Part shown: piece by piece, positions 15,201 through 22,863 of the stretch
How positions within the stretch are numbered: the first letter of the stretch is position 1
How the letters are laid out: each line of letters starts with the position of its first letter
DNA from: Caulobacter sp.
GTDB lineage: Bacteria > Pseudomonadota > Alphaproteobacteria > Caulobacterales > Caulobacteraceae
Length of the DNA: 24,221 nt
Reading direction: 5' to 3'
NCBI GenBank assembly: GCA_014378155.1
Contig: JACMOF010000500.1
Location: 1-24,221, forward strand
The notes under the pieces: model-generated
Told to the model about the DNA's origin: nothing
Databases searched by the model: none
What the model saw: the letters and a program-made list of their open reading frames with translations, nothing else
Position numbers and translations under genes: made by a program

Positions 15201-15743
15201 CTAGACCCCCGCCCCGACCTTTTCCAGGCCCGAGGTCATCTGCTTCAGGCGCTTGTCCAGCTCGGCCATCGTGCGGTTCAGCGCGCCTTCGTCATCGCGC
15301 CAGACCTGCAGGGCGCGGACCCAGACCGCCGTCATCGCCGTCAGCCGCGCGGGCGTGGCGTCGACGCCGGCCGCTTCGAGGATGGCGCGGGCGGTCTTGG
15401 GGAAGCGCAGGGCCGAAACCACGAGGCGCTCGGATCGGCTGATGGCGATCAGGGCGGCGCGGTGCGGCTCCATGGCCTCGATCCGCGCCATCGCGGCGTC
15501 GAACAGGCGGTCATGGGTCGTGGCGACCTGGGCCGAGGCCGTGGCCAGGGCGGCGCGGTCGAAGCGGGTCGACAAATGGGCTAGCACGGCGGCCTTGCCA
15601 TCGGCCCGGGCATAGAGCTCGGCGAACGGGACTTCGGCCTTCACGGCGATGTCGCGCAAGCTGATCTGCGTCCACGGCCGGTCGGCGGCCAGGGACAGGG
15701 CTGCGGCGGCGGCGCGATCGAGGATGTCTTCGGCGGCGGTCAT
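15201..15743 (-). CDS. TetR family regulator (COQ9-like length)
   Basis: 180 residues. The N-terminal 50 residues show a TetR helix-turn-helix: ILDRAAAAALSLAADRPWTQISLRDIAVKAEVPFAELYARADGKAAVLAHL. The C-terminal helical part contains RFPKTARAILEAAGVDATPARLTAMTAVWVRALQVWRDDEGALNRTMAELDKRL, which resembles the COQ9-like C-terminal region often found in alphaproteobacterial TetR-annotated proteins. If so it could relate to ubiquinone synthesis rather than transcription, which would fit ubiK in the same cluster; this is inference. No strong ribosome site precedes ATG 15743. It lies downstream of proC on the same strand, with a small hairpin between. Confidence 0.78.
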   Translation of the reverse strand: MTAAEDILDRAAAAALSLAADRPWTQISLRDIAVKAEVPFAELYARADGKAAVLAHLSTRFDRAALATASAQVATTHDRLFDAAMARIEAMEPHRAALIAISRSERLVVSALRFPKTARAILEAAGVDATPARLTAMTAVWVRALQVWRDDEGALNRTMAELDKRLKQMTSGLEKVGAGV

Positions 15744-15783
15744 GGACGATCAGATGGCGGATCGGAGCGCGCGAAGCAAGAAC

Positions 15784-15802
15784 CCTCTCCCGCTGGGAGA
15801 GG
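15784..15802. repeat. Small hairpin between proC and the TetR gene
   Basis: Perfect 8-base arms CCTCTCCC and GGGAGAGG with a GCT loop end immediately before the proC stop codon (15804). It is a shorter relative of the CCTTCTCCC hairpins. Confidence 0.6.
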
Positions 15803-15803
15803 T

Positions 15804-16586
15804 TTAGCCGCCCAGTTCCTTTGACCGCGCCACGGCCGCCGCCAGCGCCGTCGGCAGCAGGTCCCCAAAGCCGCCCTTCCCCATCAGCACGGCCAAGGCG
15901 GAGGCGGTCGTGCCGCCCGGCGAGGTGACCTGCTTGCGCAGTTCGGCCGGCTCTTCGCCGCCTTGACCCAGCAGGGCGGCGGCGCCGACGATGGTGGCCC
16001 GGGCCAGCTTCGCCGAGGCGGCGGGGTCAAGCCCCAGACCCGCGCCCGCCGCCTCCAAGGCCTCGATGAAGGCGTAGAGATAGGCCGGGGCCGATCCCGA
16101 GACGGCGGTCGCGGCGTGCATCAGGTCTTCGTCGTCCAGATCGACCACCGTCGCCACTGGGTCGAGCAGGGCATGAGCGCGCGACCTTGCCTCGACCGTG
16201 TCGGCGAAGATGCTGGCCGTGCCCAGGCCGATGGCGACGGCGGTGGTCGGCATCACCCGGGCCACGGCGCGGCCCCCGAAAACCTTGGAAATGTCGGCTG
16301 CGGCGACCCCGGCGGCGATCGAGACGATGATGGCGTCTGGCGCGAGGTGCGGGACGACCTCGACCACCGCCTCCCGCCAGATCTGCGGCTTGACCGCCAG
16401 CAGCACGGTCTTGGCTGTGGCCAGGGCCTCAAGCGGCGGATTGACGCTCGCGCCCGGAAACGCTGCGGGGTCGGCGTTGGGATCGCGGATGATCAGGTCG
16501 GCGGCGGCGAATGCGCCGACCTTGGTCCAGCCCTTGATCAGGGCCCCGCCCATGCGTCCGGCGCCGAGGAGGAGGATGGGGGTCAT
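15804..16586 (-). CDS. proC: Pyrroline-5-carboxylate reductase
   Basis: 260 residues, slightly short for the family (about 265-275). ProC reduces 1-pyrroline-5-carboxylate to L-proline with NAD(P)H in the cytoplasm, the last step of proline synthesis. The N-terminal Rossmann motif reads ILLLGAGRMGGALIKGW. Mid-protein blocks are AVKPQIW, SIAAGV and RVMPTTAVAIGLG. The C-terminal signature contains AVSGSAPAYLYAFIEALEAAGAGLGL and KQVTSPGGTTASAL, the substrate-binding region. A purine-rich GGAAGAGG lies about ten bases upstream of ATG 16586. It is preceded by the YbjN gene on the same strand, with a REP-like hairpin in the 46-base gap. Confidence 0.95.
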   Translation of the reverse strand: MTPILLLGAGRMGGALIKGWTKVGAFAAADLIIRDPNADPAAFPGASVNPPLEALATAKTVLLAVKPQIWREAVVEVVPHLAPDAIIVSIAAGVAAADISKVFGGRAVARVMPTTAVAIGLGTASIFADTVEARSRAHALLDPVATVVDLDDEDLMHAATAVSGSAPAYLYAFIEALEAAGAGLGLDPAASAKLARATIVGAAALLGQGGEEPAELRKQVTSPGGTTASALAVLMGKGGFGDLLPTALAAAVARSKELGG

Positions 16587-16602
16587 GGGGCGTCTACCTC
16601 TT

Positions 16603-16626
16603 CCTTCTCTCCCTTGCGGGAGAAGG
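16603..16626. repeat. REP-like hairpin between YbjN gene and proC
   Basis: CCTTCTCTCCC and GGGAGAAGG arms pair with one bulged dinucleotide around a TTGC loop. It is the same family as the elements at 489, 22618 and 22719. Confidence 0.6.
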
Positions 16627-16632
16627 AGAATC

Positions 16633-17139
16633 CTAAGCCTGGCCCATCGTCTCGAACATGCAGGCGGCCATGGCCTCGTCGGGGGTCTTGGCGCTGTGCA
16701 GCAGGAAGTCGAAGGCCGGGTAGAAGCGGTCGGCGGCTTCGACCGCGGCGTCGATCATCGAGGCGGCCTGGGCCATGGTCGGGCGCTCGCCGGCCGGCAG
16801 GGCCAGGGCATGGCGGAACACCACCTCGCCGTCCTCGGTCCAGACCTCGAAATGACCCAGCCAGACGCGCTGGTTGATCATCGACAGCAGCTCATAGGCG
16901 GCGGGGCGCTTGGTCTTGGCGGCGCGCAGGTCGAGCGACAGGCACAGCTGCAGGCAGTCGGCCTCGGGCCGCCAGGCGAACCACAGCTCGTAGTCCTTCC
17001 AGTCGCCGGTCAAGGCGAAGGCCAGGTCGCCGTCGTCGGTGCGGTCGAACGTCAGGTTCTCGGCGGCCAGCACATGTTCGACGACCTCGAGGGGGTCCAT
17101 CGCCAGCAGAACGTCGTCGTCGTCGGGTTGGGTGTCCAT
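16633..17139 (-). CDS. YbjN domain-containing protein
   Basis: 168 residues. The pattern of the YbjN family is visible: an acidic N-terminus (DTQPDDDD), DPLEVVEHVLAAENLTFDRTDDGDLAFAL, WKDYELWFAWRPEADCLQLCLSLDL, YELLSMINQRVWLGHFEVWTEDGEVVFRHAL and a C-terminal ASMIDAAVEAADRFYPAFDFLLH. These proteins have a type III secretion-chaperone-like fold; E. coli YbjN affects motility and stress responses, but the alphaproteobacterial members have no fixed role. They are commonly next to proC in this group. AAAGG lies five bases before the ATG. Cytoplasmic. Confidence 0.88.
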   Translation of the reverse strand: MDTQPDDDDVLLAMDPLEVVEHVLAAENLTFDRTDDGDLAFALTGDWKDYELWFAWRPEADCLQLCLSLDLRAAKTKRPAAYELLSMINQRVWLGHFEVWTEDGEVVFRHALALPAGERPTMAQAASMIDAAVEAADRFYPAFDFLLHSAKTPDEAMAACMFETMGQA

Positions 17140-17266
17140 AAGAACCTTTGGCCCCCGGGGAGAGACGGGTCGCGGGACCCATTCAAATCACCCACGCGAG
17201 GGACTCTAAGCTGCTTCGCGGGCGGCGTCACAACCGCCTTCACGTCGAAAGGGAAACGAAACTCGC

Positions 17267-17533
17267 CTAGAGGGCCGTTTCGTCGCTTTTTGGCGCGGCG
17301 GTCTCGGCGAGCGCCGCCTTGGCCTTCAGGCCCGCGACGTCCGCGCGCAACGCCGCGACCTCGGCCTTCAGGGCCTCGAAATCGTCGCGCCGGATCAGGT
17401 CGAACTCGGCGGCCAGACGGTCGGCCTGGGCGCGCATCGCGGTCTTGGCTTCCTCGCCGGCGGTCTGGGCGATGCCCATGGCGGCCTGGGTCAGCTTGGC
17501 GAATTCATCGAGGAAGGGGTTTTGGCTGTGCAT
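17267..17533 (-). CDS. ubiK: Accessory factor UbiK (BMFP domain) family protein
   Basis: 88 residues, the normal size of the family. The N-terminus SQNPFLDEFAKLTQAAMGIAQTAGEEAK is the amphipathic membrane-binding helix. Residues about 52-75 (DFEALKAEVAALRADVAGLKAKAAL) form a short coiled coil of the BMFP type that trimerises. In E. coli UbiK helps the Ubi complex in aerobic ubiquinone synthesis. The gene is divergent from lgt and upstream of the YbjN gene and proC; that order is frequent in Caulobacterales (recalled, not checked). The ribosome site is weak (GGAA). Confidence 0.88.
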   Translation of the reverse strand: MHSQNPFLDEFAKLTQAAMGIAQTAGEEAKTAMRAQADRLAAEFDLIRRDDFEALKAEVAALRADVAGLKAKAALAETAAPKSDETAL

Positions 17534-17645
17534 AGAAGTTCCAGGGCGCGGCGGGCTCGTCGGCGCTTATATGGGAAACGAGGGATGAAAGCGAAGAGGG
17601 AACGCGGTAAGGGTGCGACCATCTGTCCGCCAGGAGCCGTTCGGC

Positions 17646-18557
17646 GTGATCTTTCCCGACATCGACCCGATCGTTCACATCGGCCCTTGGGCGCTACAAT
17701 GGGGGCCGCTGGCCATCCGCTGGTACGCCCTGGCCTATGTGGCTGGCATTCTTCTCGGCTGGCAGTACGCGATCAAGCTGGCGCGCGACGCCAAGCTGTG
17801 GGGCGGTCACCGGCCGACCGCCACCTCGGTGCAGATCGACGATCTGGTGCTGTGGATCACCCTGGGCATCATCCTGGGCGGCCGCATCGGCTACATCCTG
17901 TTCTACATGCTGCTGAATGGCGACCAACGCGCCAACCTGGCCGCCCATCCATTGGACGCGTTCAAGATCTGGGAAGGTGGCATGTCTTTCCACGGCGGCT
18001 TCGTGGGCGTCTGCGTGGCGATCGTGCTGTTCGCGCGCCAGCAGAAGATCGACATGCTGAAACTGGGCGACCTGGTCGCGCCCGTCGCCACGATCGGCCT
18101 GTTCTTCGGCCGCTGCGCCAATTTCATCAATGGCGAGTTGTGGGGCCGGATCACCGACCATCCGTTCGGCGTCATCTTTTGTAATGCCACGATCAAGGCG
18201 GCCAATAGCGATCACATTTGTCCTGCTGGCACGTATCCGCGTCATCCAAGCCAGCTTTACGAGGCGGGCCTGGAGGGCGTGGTGCTGTTCCTGATCCTCG
18301 GTTTCGCGGTCTACAAGCTGAAGTGGTTGCAACGCCGGGGCGCGTTGGTGGCGACCTTCCTGATCGGCTACGGCCTCTTCCGCGTCGCGCTGGAAGGGGT
18401 GCGCAATCCCGACCACGGCATGCCCGATTTCCCGTTCGGCCTGACCATGGGGATGATGCTGTCGATCCCGATGCTGGCGGTCGGCGCCTGGTTGTTGTGG
18501 CGCGCGCTGCGCGAGCCCGTGCCCGCCCCGCTCGCGGAAGACCATGAGCCTGCTTGA
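17646..18557 (+). CDS. lgt: Prolipoprotein diacylglyceryl transferase
   Basis: 303 residues from GTG at 17646. Lgt moves diacylglycerol from phosphatidylglycerol to the lipobox Cys of prolipoproteins in the inner membrane, the first step of lipoprotein maturation. Seven or so hydrophobic helices are visible. Key blocks are IRWYALAYVAGILLGW, LGGRIGYILFY, SFHGGFVGV, the signature GRCANFINGELWGRIT, HPSQLYEAGLEG and GLFRVALEGVRNPD, which hold the catalytic Arg residues. GTG 17646 has AGGAG nine bases upstream and matches the usual MxFPxIDP start; an in-frame GTG at 17613 is the alternative. The end overlaps midA by 14 bases. A lipoprotein gene, a likely client, is found at 21561. Confidence 0.96.
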   Translation: MIFPDIDPIVHIGPWALQWGPLAIRWYALAYVAGILLGWQYAIKLARDAKLWGGHRPTATSVQIDDLVLWITLGIILGGRIGYILFYMLLNGDQRANLAAHPLDAFKIWEGGMSFHGGFVGVCVAIVLFARQQKIDMLKLGDLVAPVATIGLFFGRCANFINGELWGRITDHPFGVIFCNATIKAANSDHICPAGTYPRHPSQLYEAGLEGVVLFLILGFAVYKLKWLQRRGALVATFLIGYGLFRVALEGVRNPDHGMPDFPFGLTMGMMLSIPMLAVGAWLLWRALREPVPAPLAEDHEPA

Positions 18558-19614
18558 TCGCCTGCGGGCGCAGATCGCCCAGGACGGCCCGATCAGCGTC
18601 GCCGAATATTTCACCCGCTGCCTGCACGACCCGCGCGACGGCTATTACGCCACCCGGCCGGCGTTAGGGGCGGGGGGCGACTTTCTAACCGCGCCGGGCG
18701 TCAGCCAGATGTTCGGCGAGCTGATCGGCCTGTGGCTGCTGGAAACCTGGACCCGCATGGGGCGCCCTTCGCCGGTGCGTCTGGTCGAGATGGGACCCGG
18801 CGACGGCGCGCTGATCAGCGACGTGCTGCGCGCCGCCAGGCTGCTGCCGGACTTCCTCGAGGCAGCCGACCTGTGGCTGGTCGAGGTGTCGCCGCCCTTG
18901 CGGACGCTGCAGGCGTCGCGCTTGGAGGGCGCGGCCTTGACGCCACGCTGGGCCGATCGGCTCGAGGCGGTGCCGGCTGGCGCGCCGATCCTGCTGATCG
19001 CCAACGAGGTGCTGGACTGCCTCCCGACCCGGCAGTTCGTGCGCACGGACGGCGGCTGGGCCGAGCGGATGGTGGGGCTGGATGAGGCGGGCGGGCTGGC
19101 GTTCGGGCTGAAAGCCCTAGGTCCTCCCCCCATGGGGGAAGGGGGCTATCCCGCCGGCGCCGTCGTCGAGTCCTCGCCCGCCCAGGCCGCCCTGGGCTCT
19201 GAACTGGGCCATCGCATCGCTCAAGATGGCGGCGCCGCCCTGCTGATCGACTACGGCCGCGACGCGCCAGGGGTTGGCGACACGCTCCAGGCGCTCAAGG
19301 CCCACGCCAAGGTCTCGCCGCTCGCCGAGCCCGGCCAGGCTGACCTGACCGTCTGGGTCGACTTCCCCGCCGTGCTGGAGGCCGCCCGCGACGCCGGCGC
19401 CAGGACCGGCGCGATCGTGACCCAGGGCGACTTCCTGCGCGGCCTCGGCGTCGAAGCGCGCGCCCAGGCGCTGTCCCAGGCGCGGCCCGATCAGGCAGAC
19501 GTGGTCGCAAGACAGCTTGGTCGCCTCACCGGACCAGATCAGATGGGGGCGCTGTTCAAGGTCGTCTGCATCCATGCGCCCGGCCTGGCCCCTCCCCTCT
19601 TCGAGGACGCTTGA
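18544..19614 (+). CDS. SAM-dependent methyltransferase, MidA/NDUFAF7 family
   Basis: 356 residues. The MidA family includes NDUFAF7, which methylates an arginine of complex I subunit NDUFS2. The bacterial target is probably the homologous respiratory protein (inference). The N-terminal block ISVAEYFTRCLHDPRDGYYATR and GDFLTAPGVSQMFGELIGLWL is diagnostic. The SAM site is LVEMGPGDGALISDVLR (around residues 80-97), followed by LWLVEVSPPLR and LIANEVLDCLPTRQFV; GGAALLIDYG lies near residue 236. Residues 192-202 (LGPPPMGEGGY) are encoded by a C-run/G-run palindrome that looks like an in-frame repeat insertion in a loop. The 14-base overlap with lgt implies coupling. Confidence 0.93.
   Translation: MSLLDRLRAQIAQDGPISVAEYFTRCLHDPRDGYYATRPALGAGGDFLTAPGVSQMFGELIGLWLLETWTRMGRPSPVRLVEMGPGDGALISDVLRAARLLPDFLEAADLWLVEVSPPLRTLQASRLEGAALTPRWADRLEAVPAGAPILLIANEVLDCLPTRQFVRTDGGWAERMVGLDEAGGLAFGLKALGPPPMGEGGYPAGAVVESSPAQAALGSELGHRIAQDGGAALLIDYGRDAPGVGDTLQALKAHAKVSPLAEPGQADLTVWVDFPAVLEAARDAGARTGAIVTQGDFLRGLGVEARAQALSQARPDQADVVARQLGRLTGPDQMGALFKVVCIHAPGLAPPLFEDA
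19120..19145. repeat. Palindromic repeat-like insert inside midA
   Basis: CCCCC-AT-GGGGG centred at 19132/19133 within a longer C-rich to G-rich stretch, read in frame as Gly-Pro-Pro-Pro-Met-Gly-Glu-Gly-Gly. It resembles the small intergenic palindromes common in this bacterial group. No second copy occurs in this window. Confidence 0.45.
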
Positions 19615-19617
19615 TCC

Positions 19618-20397
19618 ATGCACGACCTTCCCACAGTCCAGTCCCCGCTGCTGGCCGCCGTCGCCGGCGTCCGGCACGCCTTCTTCACGCGGCAGGGCGG
19701 GGTCTCGACGGGCCTTTACTCCAGTCTCAACGTGGGGCGCGGCAGCGAGGACGAGCCGGAGGACGTCGCCGAGAACCGCGCCAGGGCCGCCGCCTGGTTC
19801 GGGGCCGCGCCGGAAGATCTCAATACCTGCTTCCAGATCCACTCGACCATCGCCATCGTCGCCGACGGCTCGTGGGGCGATGTGCGTCCGGAGGGCGACG
19901 CGGTGGTGACCAAGACCCCCGGCGTGGTCTGCGGCGCGCTGGCGGCCGACTGCGCCCCGGTGCTGATCGTCGATCCCGTGGCGCGCATCGTCGCCGCCGT
20001 CCACGCCGGCTGGCGCGGAGCGCTGGACGGGATCGTCCAGGCGGCCGTCGACAGGATGGTCACTCTGGGCGGCGAACCCGCCCGCATGGTGGCGGCCGTC
20101 GGCCCTTGCATCGGCCCCAAATCCTACGAGGTCGGCCTCGAGTTCCTGCACCGTTTCGAGGCCGACAGCCCCGGCTCGGGCCGATTCTTCTCACCCGGCG
20201 GGGCGGACGACAAGCGGATGTTCGACCTGCCGGCCTTCGTGCTCGATCGCCTGGAGACAGCCGGAGTCGGCCAGAGCGAGTGGGTTAACCGCGACACCCG
20301 CGCCGAGCCGGACCTGTTCTTTTCCAACCGCCGGGCCTTCCTGAACGGGGAGTCCGACTACGGACGGCTTCTGTCAGCGATCACACTCGAAGCGTGA
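19618..20397 (+). CDS. pgeF: Peptidoglycan editing factor PgeF / YlmD-LACC1 (Cu-oxidase_4) family
   Basis: 259 residues, typical length. The family binds zinc through two His and one Cys; members act as purine nucleoside phosphorylase/adenosine deaminase (YlmD, LACC1), while E. coli PgeF (YfiH) removes wrongly built muropeptide precursors. The N-terminal block [19 protein letters not shown] is diagnostic. Metal ligands are visible: His75 in CFQIHS, Cys112 in ALAADCAPV and His129 in [21 protein letters not shown] follows and [16 protein letters not shown] lies near the C-terminus. The ATG comes three bases after the midA stop, completing an lgt–midA–pgeF operon. Which activity dominates cannot be told. 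Confidence 0.93.
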   Translation: MHDLPTVQSPLLAAVAGVRHAFFTRQGGVSTGLYSSLNVGRGSEDEPEDVAENRARAAAWFGAAPEDLNTCFQIHSTIAIVADGSWGDVRPEGDAVVTKTPGVVCGALAADCAPVLIVDPVARIVAAVHAGWRGALDGIVQAAVDRMVTLGGEPARMVAAVGPCIGPKSYEVGLEFLHRFEADSPGSGRFFSPGGADDKRMFDLPAFVLDRLETAGVGQSEWVNRDTRAEPDLFFSNRRAFLNGESDYGRLLSAITLEA

Positions 20398-20433
20398 CCG
20401 AGTCGAATAACCCCGATCAATCGCGAGTTAAGC

Positions 20434-20461
20434 TTGTTCCATCGCCCGGGACTGCTAGAAG
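20434..20461 (+). promoter_or_regulatory. Possible housekeeping promoter for prs
   Basis: TTGTTCC (20434-20440) and GCTAGAAG (20454-20461) are 13 bases apart, close to the described Caulobacter sigma-73 pattern (TTGAC…, GCTANAWC). It lies 38 bases before the prs ATG in the 101-base gap after pgeF. Confidence 0.4.
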
Positions 20462-20498
20462 CCCCGGCAACGGCGACGCCCCTCTCCGAGACCAAACC

Positions 20499-21437
20499 AT
20501 GAAGCTGCTGTCCGGCAACTCGAACCGCACCCTGGCCCAGGCCATCGCGGAATATCTCGACATGCCGCTGACCCGCGCCCAGGTGCGCCGGTTCGCCGAC
20601 CTCGAGGTCTTCGTCACCATCGACGAGAACGTGCGGGGCGAGGACGTCTTCGTCATCCAGTCGACCAGCTATCCCGCCAACGACAACCTGATGGAGCTGC
20701 TGATCTGCATCGACGCCTTGAAGCGGGCGTCGGGCAAGCGGATCACGGCGGTGCTCCCGTACTTCGGCTATGCCCGTCAGGATCGGAAGACCGGCGGCCG
20801 CACGCCAATCTCGGCCAAGCTGGTGGCCAATCTGATCACCCGTTCGGGCGCCGACCGGGTGCTGACCATGGATCTGCACGCCGGTCAGATCCAGGGCTTC
20901 TTCGACATCCCGACCGACAACCTGCTGCCCTCGCGGCTGCTCGCCGACGACATCCACCAACGCTACACGATCAAGGACGACCTGATGGTCGTCTCGCCCG
21001 ACGTCGGCGGCGTGGTGCGGGCCCGGGCCCTGGCCAAGCGCTTGAACGACGCCGACCTGGCCATCGTCGACAAACGCCGCTCGGCGCCGGGCGAGAGCGA
21101 AGTGATGAACATCATCGGCGACGGCGCCGGCCGTCGCTGCATCCTGTTCGACGACATCGTCGATTCGGCCGGCACGCTGTGCAACGCCGCAGCCGCCCTG
21201 ATCGCCCAGGGCGCCACCTCGGTCAGCGCCTATGTGACCCACGGGGTGCTGTCGGGCGCGGCCGCCGAGCGGGTCGCCAATTCGGTCTTGACCGAACTGG
21301 TGGTCACCGACTCGATCGAGGCTTCCGACACCGTCAAGGCCTGCTCCAAGATCCGCTATGTCTCGTGCGCGCCTTTGATCGGCGAGGCCATCCGCCGGAT
21401 CGCCAACGAAGAGTCCGTCTCCAAGCTTTTCGACTAA
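20499..21437 (+). CDS. prs: Ribose-phosphate pyrophosphokinase (PRPP synthase)
   Basis: 312 residues, the standard class I length. It makes 5-phosphoribosyl-1-pyrophosphate from ribose 5-phosphate and ATP, feeding purine, pyrimidine, His, Trp and NAD synthesis. Visible motifs include [14 protein letters not shown] at the start, [23 protein letters not shown], the catalytic loop region [10 protein letters not shown], the metal/PRPP region [20 protein letters not shown], the flexible-loop [19 protein letters not shown], and the PRPP-binding signature [21 protein letters not shown] 20499 matches the family N-terminus; an in-frame GTG at 20394 that overlaps the pgeF stop would add 35 unconserved residues. 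It may have its own promoter. Confidence 0.96.
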   Translation: MKLLSGNSNRTLAQAIAEYLDMPLTRAQVRRFADLEVFVTIDENVRGEDVFVIQSTSYPANDNLMELLICIDALKRASGKRITAVLPYFGYARQDRKTGGRTPISAKLVANLITRSGADRVLTMDLHAGQIQGFFDIPTDNLLPSRLLADDIHQRYTIKDDLMVVSPDVGGVVRARALAKRLNDADLAIVDKRRSAPGESEVMNIIGDGAGRRCILFDDIVDSAGTLCNAAAALIAQGATSVSAYVTHGVLSGAAAERVANSVLTELVVTDSIEASDTVKACSKIRYVSCAPLIGEAIRRIANEESVSKLFD

Positions 21438-21460
21438 TCGCTCCAAGGCGTTTTCGACGG

Positions 21461-21480
21461 CCACGCTTGTCAAGACGTGG
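21461..21480. other. Hairpin after prs
   Basis: CCACGCTTG and CAAGACGTGG pair with one bulge, 23 bases after the prs stop. No T-run follows, so it is only a weak terminator candidate. A second inverted repeat, GACGAC/GTCGTC, lies at 21488-21508, between prs and the lipoprotein gene. Confidence 0.35.
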
Positions 21481-21560
21481 TTAACGGGACGACTGTCACA
21501 ATGTCGTCCGCTGGCCAATGGTATGGGCGAGCGCTCTGTCTCATTGGGGATTTTCTCGGG

Positions 21561-22613
21561 ATGCTTTCCACCACGCGTACGCGCGCCGCCCTGACGGCCA
21601 TGGCCGTGGTCGTCGCCACGGTCCTTGCCAGTTGCAGCAGCCCGCCGCCGCCCCCACCCGTGGTCCTGGCGCCGCCCGCGCCGCCGCCGATCACCCTGTC
21701 GGCCAGCGTCGTCGAACGCGCCAGCGCCTTCCGCGGCTACATGGAGCGCGCCGCAGCCATCAGCCCGGCCTTCGCCAACGGCGAACAGATCCAGTCGTCT
21801 CTAAAGGTCGCTGTCGCCTATGAGCCCAAGCGATTCCTGTCGGGCGCCACGGCCTATGCCGCCGTCCTGGCCCTGCAGGACCCGACCTTTGTGGCCTCGG
21901 TGCGGGTCTTCGCCGCCGATCCGGCCCAGCGCCAGAACGTCATCAACCAACTGGTGGCGGACCCCGCCTACGCCGTGGGCTTCAAGGGCAGCGACACCGC
22001 CGCCGGCCTGATCATCGACACCCTCGGCAACGACGGCTTGAAGGTTTACCAAGCCGGCAAGGCCGTGAAGCAGGCGGCCTACTCCGTCCAGCACGACAAG
22101 TGGTCGAGCCTGCCCGTGCTCGACCGCGACGGTCGCCTGGCCTACGCCAAGAGCATGTCGGCGACACCGGGCCTGGCCGACAGCGCCGACGTGGCCGTGC
22201 TGCAGCAAGCCTCGAACGGCGCCGTTCCGCTGGTCATCACCCCGCGCGCCGCGCCACCGCCCTATTCGCCGCTGGTCATTCGCGGCATGTCCATCGCCGC
22301 CCTGGCGGCGCTCGGCGCGGCCGGTGACAACAACCTGGCCACCATTGATGCGATCATGGTCGAGCCCACCACCGCCATGTGCCTGAACATGTCCAAGCTG
22401 AACCTTTACCAGTGCCTGGCTGTGGCCAAGCCCCATTACGAGGACGTGTTCTGCCTGGGCCAGCACATCTTGATCGACACCGGCGCCTGCATGATCAAGG
22501 CCTCGGGCGCGGCCATGCCTTATGAGCCGCCGCCCCCGCCCAAACCCGAGCCGGCGGTGACCAAGAAGAAGCCCGTCGCCAAGAAGGCGGCCACGGCCAA
22601 GAAGAAGAGCTAG
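21561..22613 (+). CDS. Proline-rich lipoprotein with Lys/Ala tail, unknown function
   Basis: 350 residues from ATG at 21561. Residues 1-24 form a lipoprotein signal with lipobox L22-A-S-C25, so Lgt should acylate Cys25 and anchor the protein in a membrane. Residues 28-45 are a proline-rich linker (six consecutive Pro, then PPAPPP). The middle is Ala-rich and probably helical, with phrases such as FVASVRVFAADPAQRQNVINQL and DTLGNDGLKVYQAGKAVKQAAY. Four further Cys at 274, 285, 298 and 310 could form two disulfides. The end is Pro-rich (YEPPPPPKPEP), then Lys/Ala-rich (KKKPVAKKAATAKKKS), which could bind peptidoglycan or another anionic polymer. I recognise no named family. An in-frame ATG at 21477 is less likely because it would bury the signal. 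Confidence 0.8.
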   Translation: MLSTTRTRAALTAMAVVVATVLASCSSPPPPPPVVLAPPAPPPITLSASVVERASAFRGYMERAAAISPAFANGEQIQSSLKVAVAYEPKRFLSGATAYAAVLALQDPTFVASVRVFAADPAQRQNVINQLVADPAYAVGFKGSDTAAGLIIDTLGNDGLKVYQAGKAVKQAAYSVQHDKWSSLPVLDRDGRLAYAKSMSATPGLADSADVAVLQQASNGAVPLVITPRAAPPPYSPLVIRGMSIAALAALGAAGDNNLATIDAIMVEPTTAMCLNMSKLNLYQCLAVAKPHYEDVFCLGQHILIDTGACMIKASGAAMPYEPPPPPKPEPAVTKKKPVAKKAATAKKKS

Positions 22614-22617
22614 TTTT

Positions 22618-22669
22618 CCCTTCTCCCGTTGCGGGAGAAGATGGCGGCCGAAGGCCGACGGATGAGGGG
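22618..22669 (+). repeat. 52-base REP-like element, copy A of an inverted pair
   Basis: It begins with a CTTCTCCCG…CGGGAGAAG hairpin and ends with CGGATGAGGGG. It starts 5 bases after the lipoprotein stop. Copy B at 22719-22770 has the same ends in reverse orientation. Confidence 0.7.
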
Positions 22670-22700
22670 TCGCACCGGTCAAGACCGTGCGGCCCTTTTT
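22670..22700 (+). terminator. Intrinsic terminator between the two REP-like copies
   Basis: The stem CGCAC(C)GGTC / GACCGTGCG with an AA turn and one bulged base is followed by GCCC and five T. It probably ends the lipoprotein transcript. Confidence 0.7.
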
Positions 22701-22718
22701 CGTTTGGCGTTTGAGAGA

Positions 22719-22770
22719 CCCCTCATCCGACCTCGCTCCGCGAAGCCACCTTCTCCCGCAAGGGATAAGG
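22719..22770 (-). repeat. 52-base REP-like element, copy B (inverted)
   Basis: The reverse complement shows a CCC-TTGC-GGG hairpin core, then AGAAGGTGG and a final TCGGATGAGGGG, matching copy A at both ends with a different middle. The left end of the insertion sequence begins two bases after it. Confidence 0.7.
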
Positions 22771-22772
22771 AC

Positions 22773-22794
22773 CAGGGCGATCGCTTCGGATTAA
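22773..22794 (+). repeat. Left terminal inverted repeat of the ISAs1 element
   Basis: 22 bases starting CAGGGCGATCGCTTCGG and ending TTAA. It pairs with 23998-24019 with three mismatches. Confidence 0.85.
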
Positions 22795-22863
22795 CGGGCG
22801 GGGCGTCGTCGGCGGGCGAGGAATGTGATTCATAGACGGCTTCGTTGATTTGCGAGGCCAATC

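Noticed and set aside
20394..20498. Upstream GTG start for prs overlapping the pgeF stop
   Set aside because: The added 35 residues are not conserved in PRPP synthases, and a promoter-like sequence lies within this stretch.
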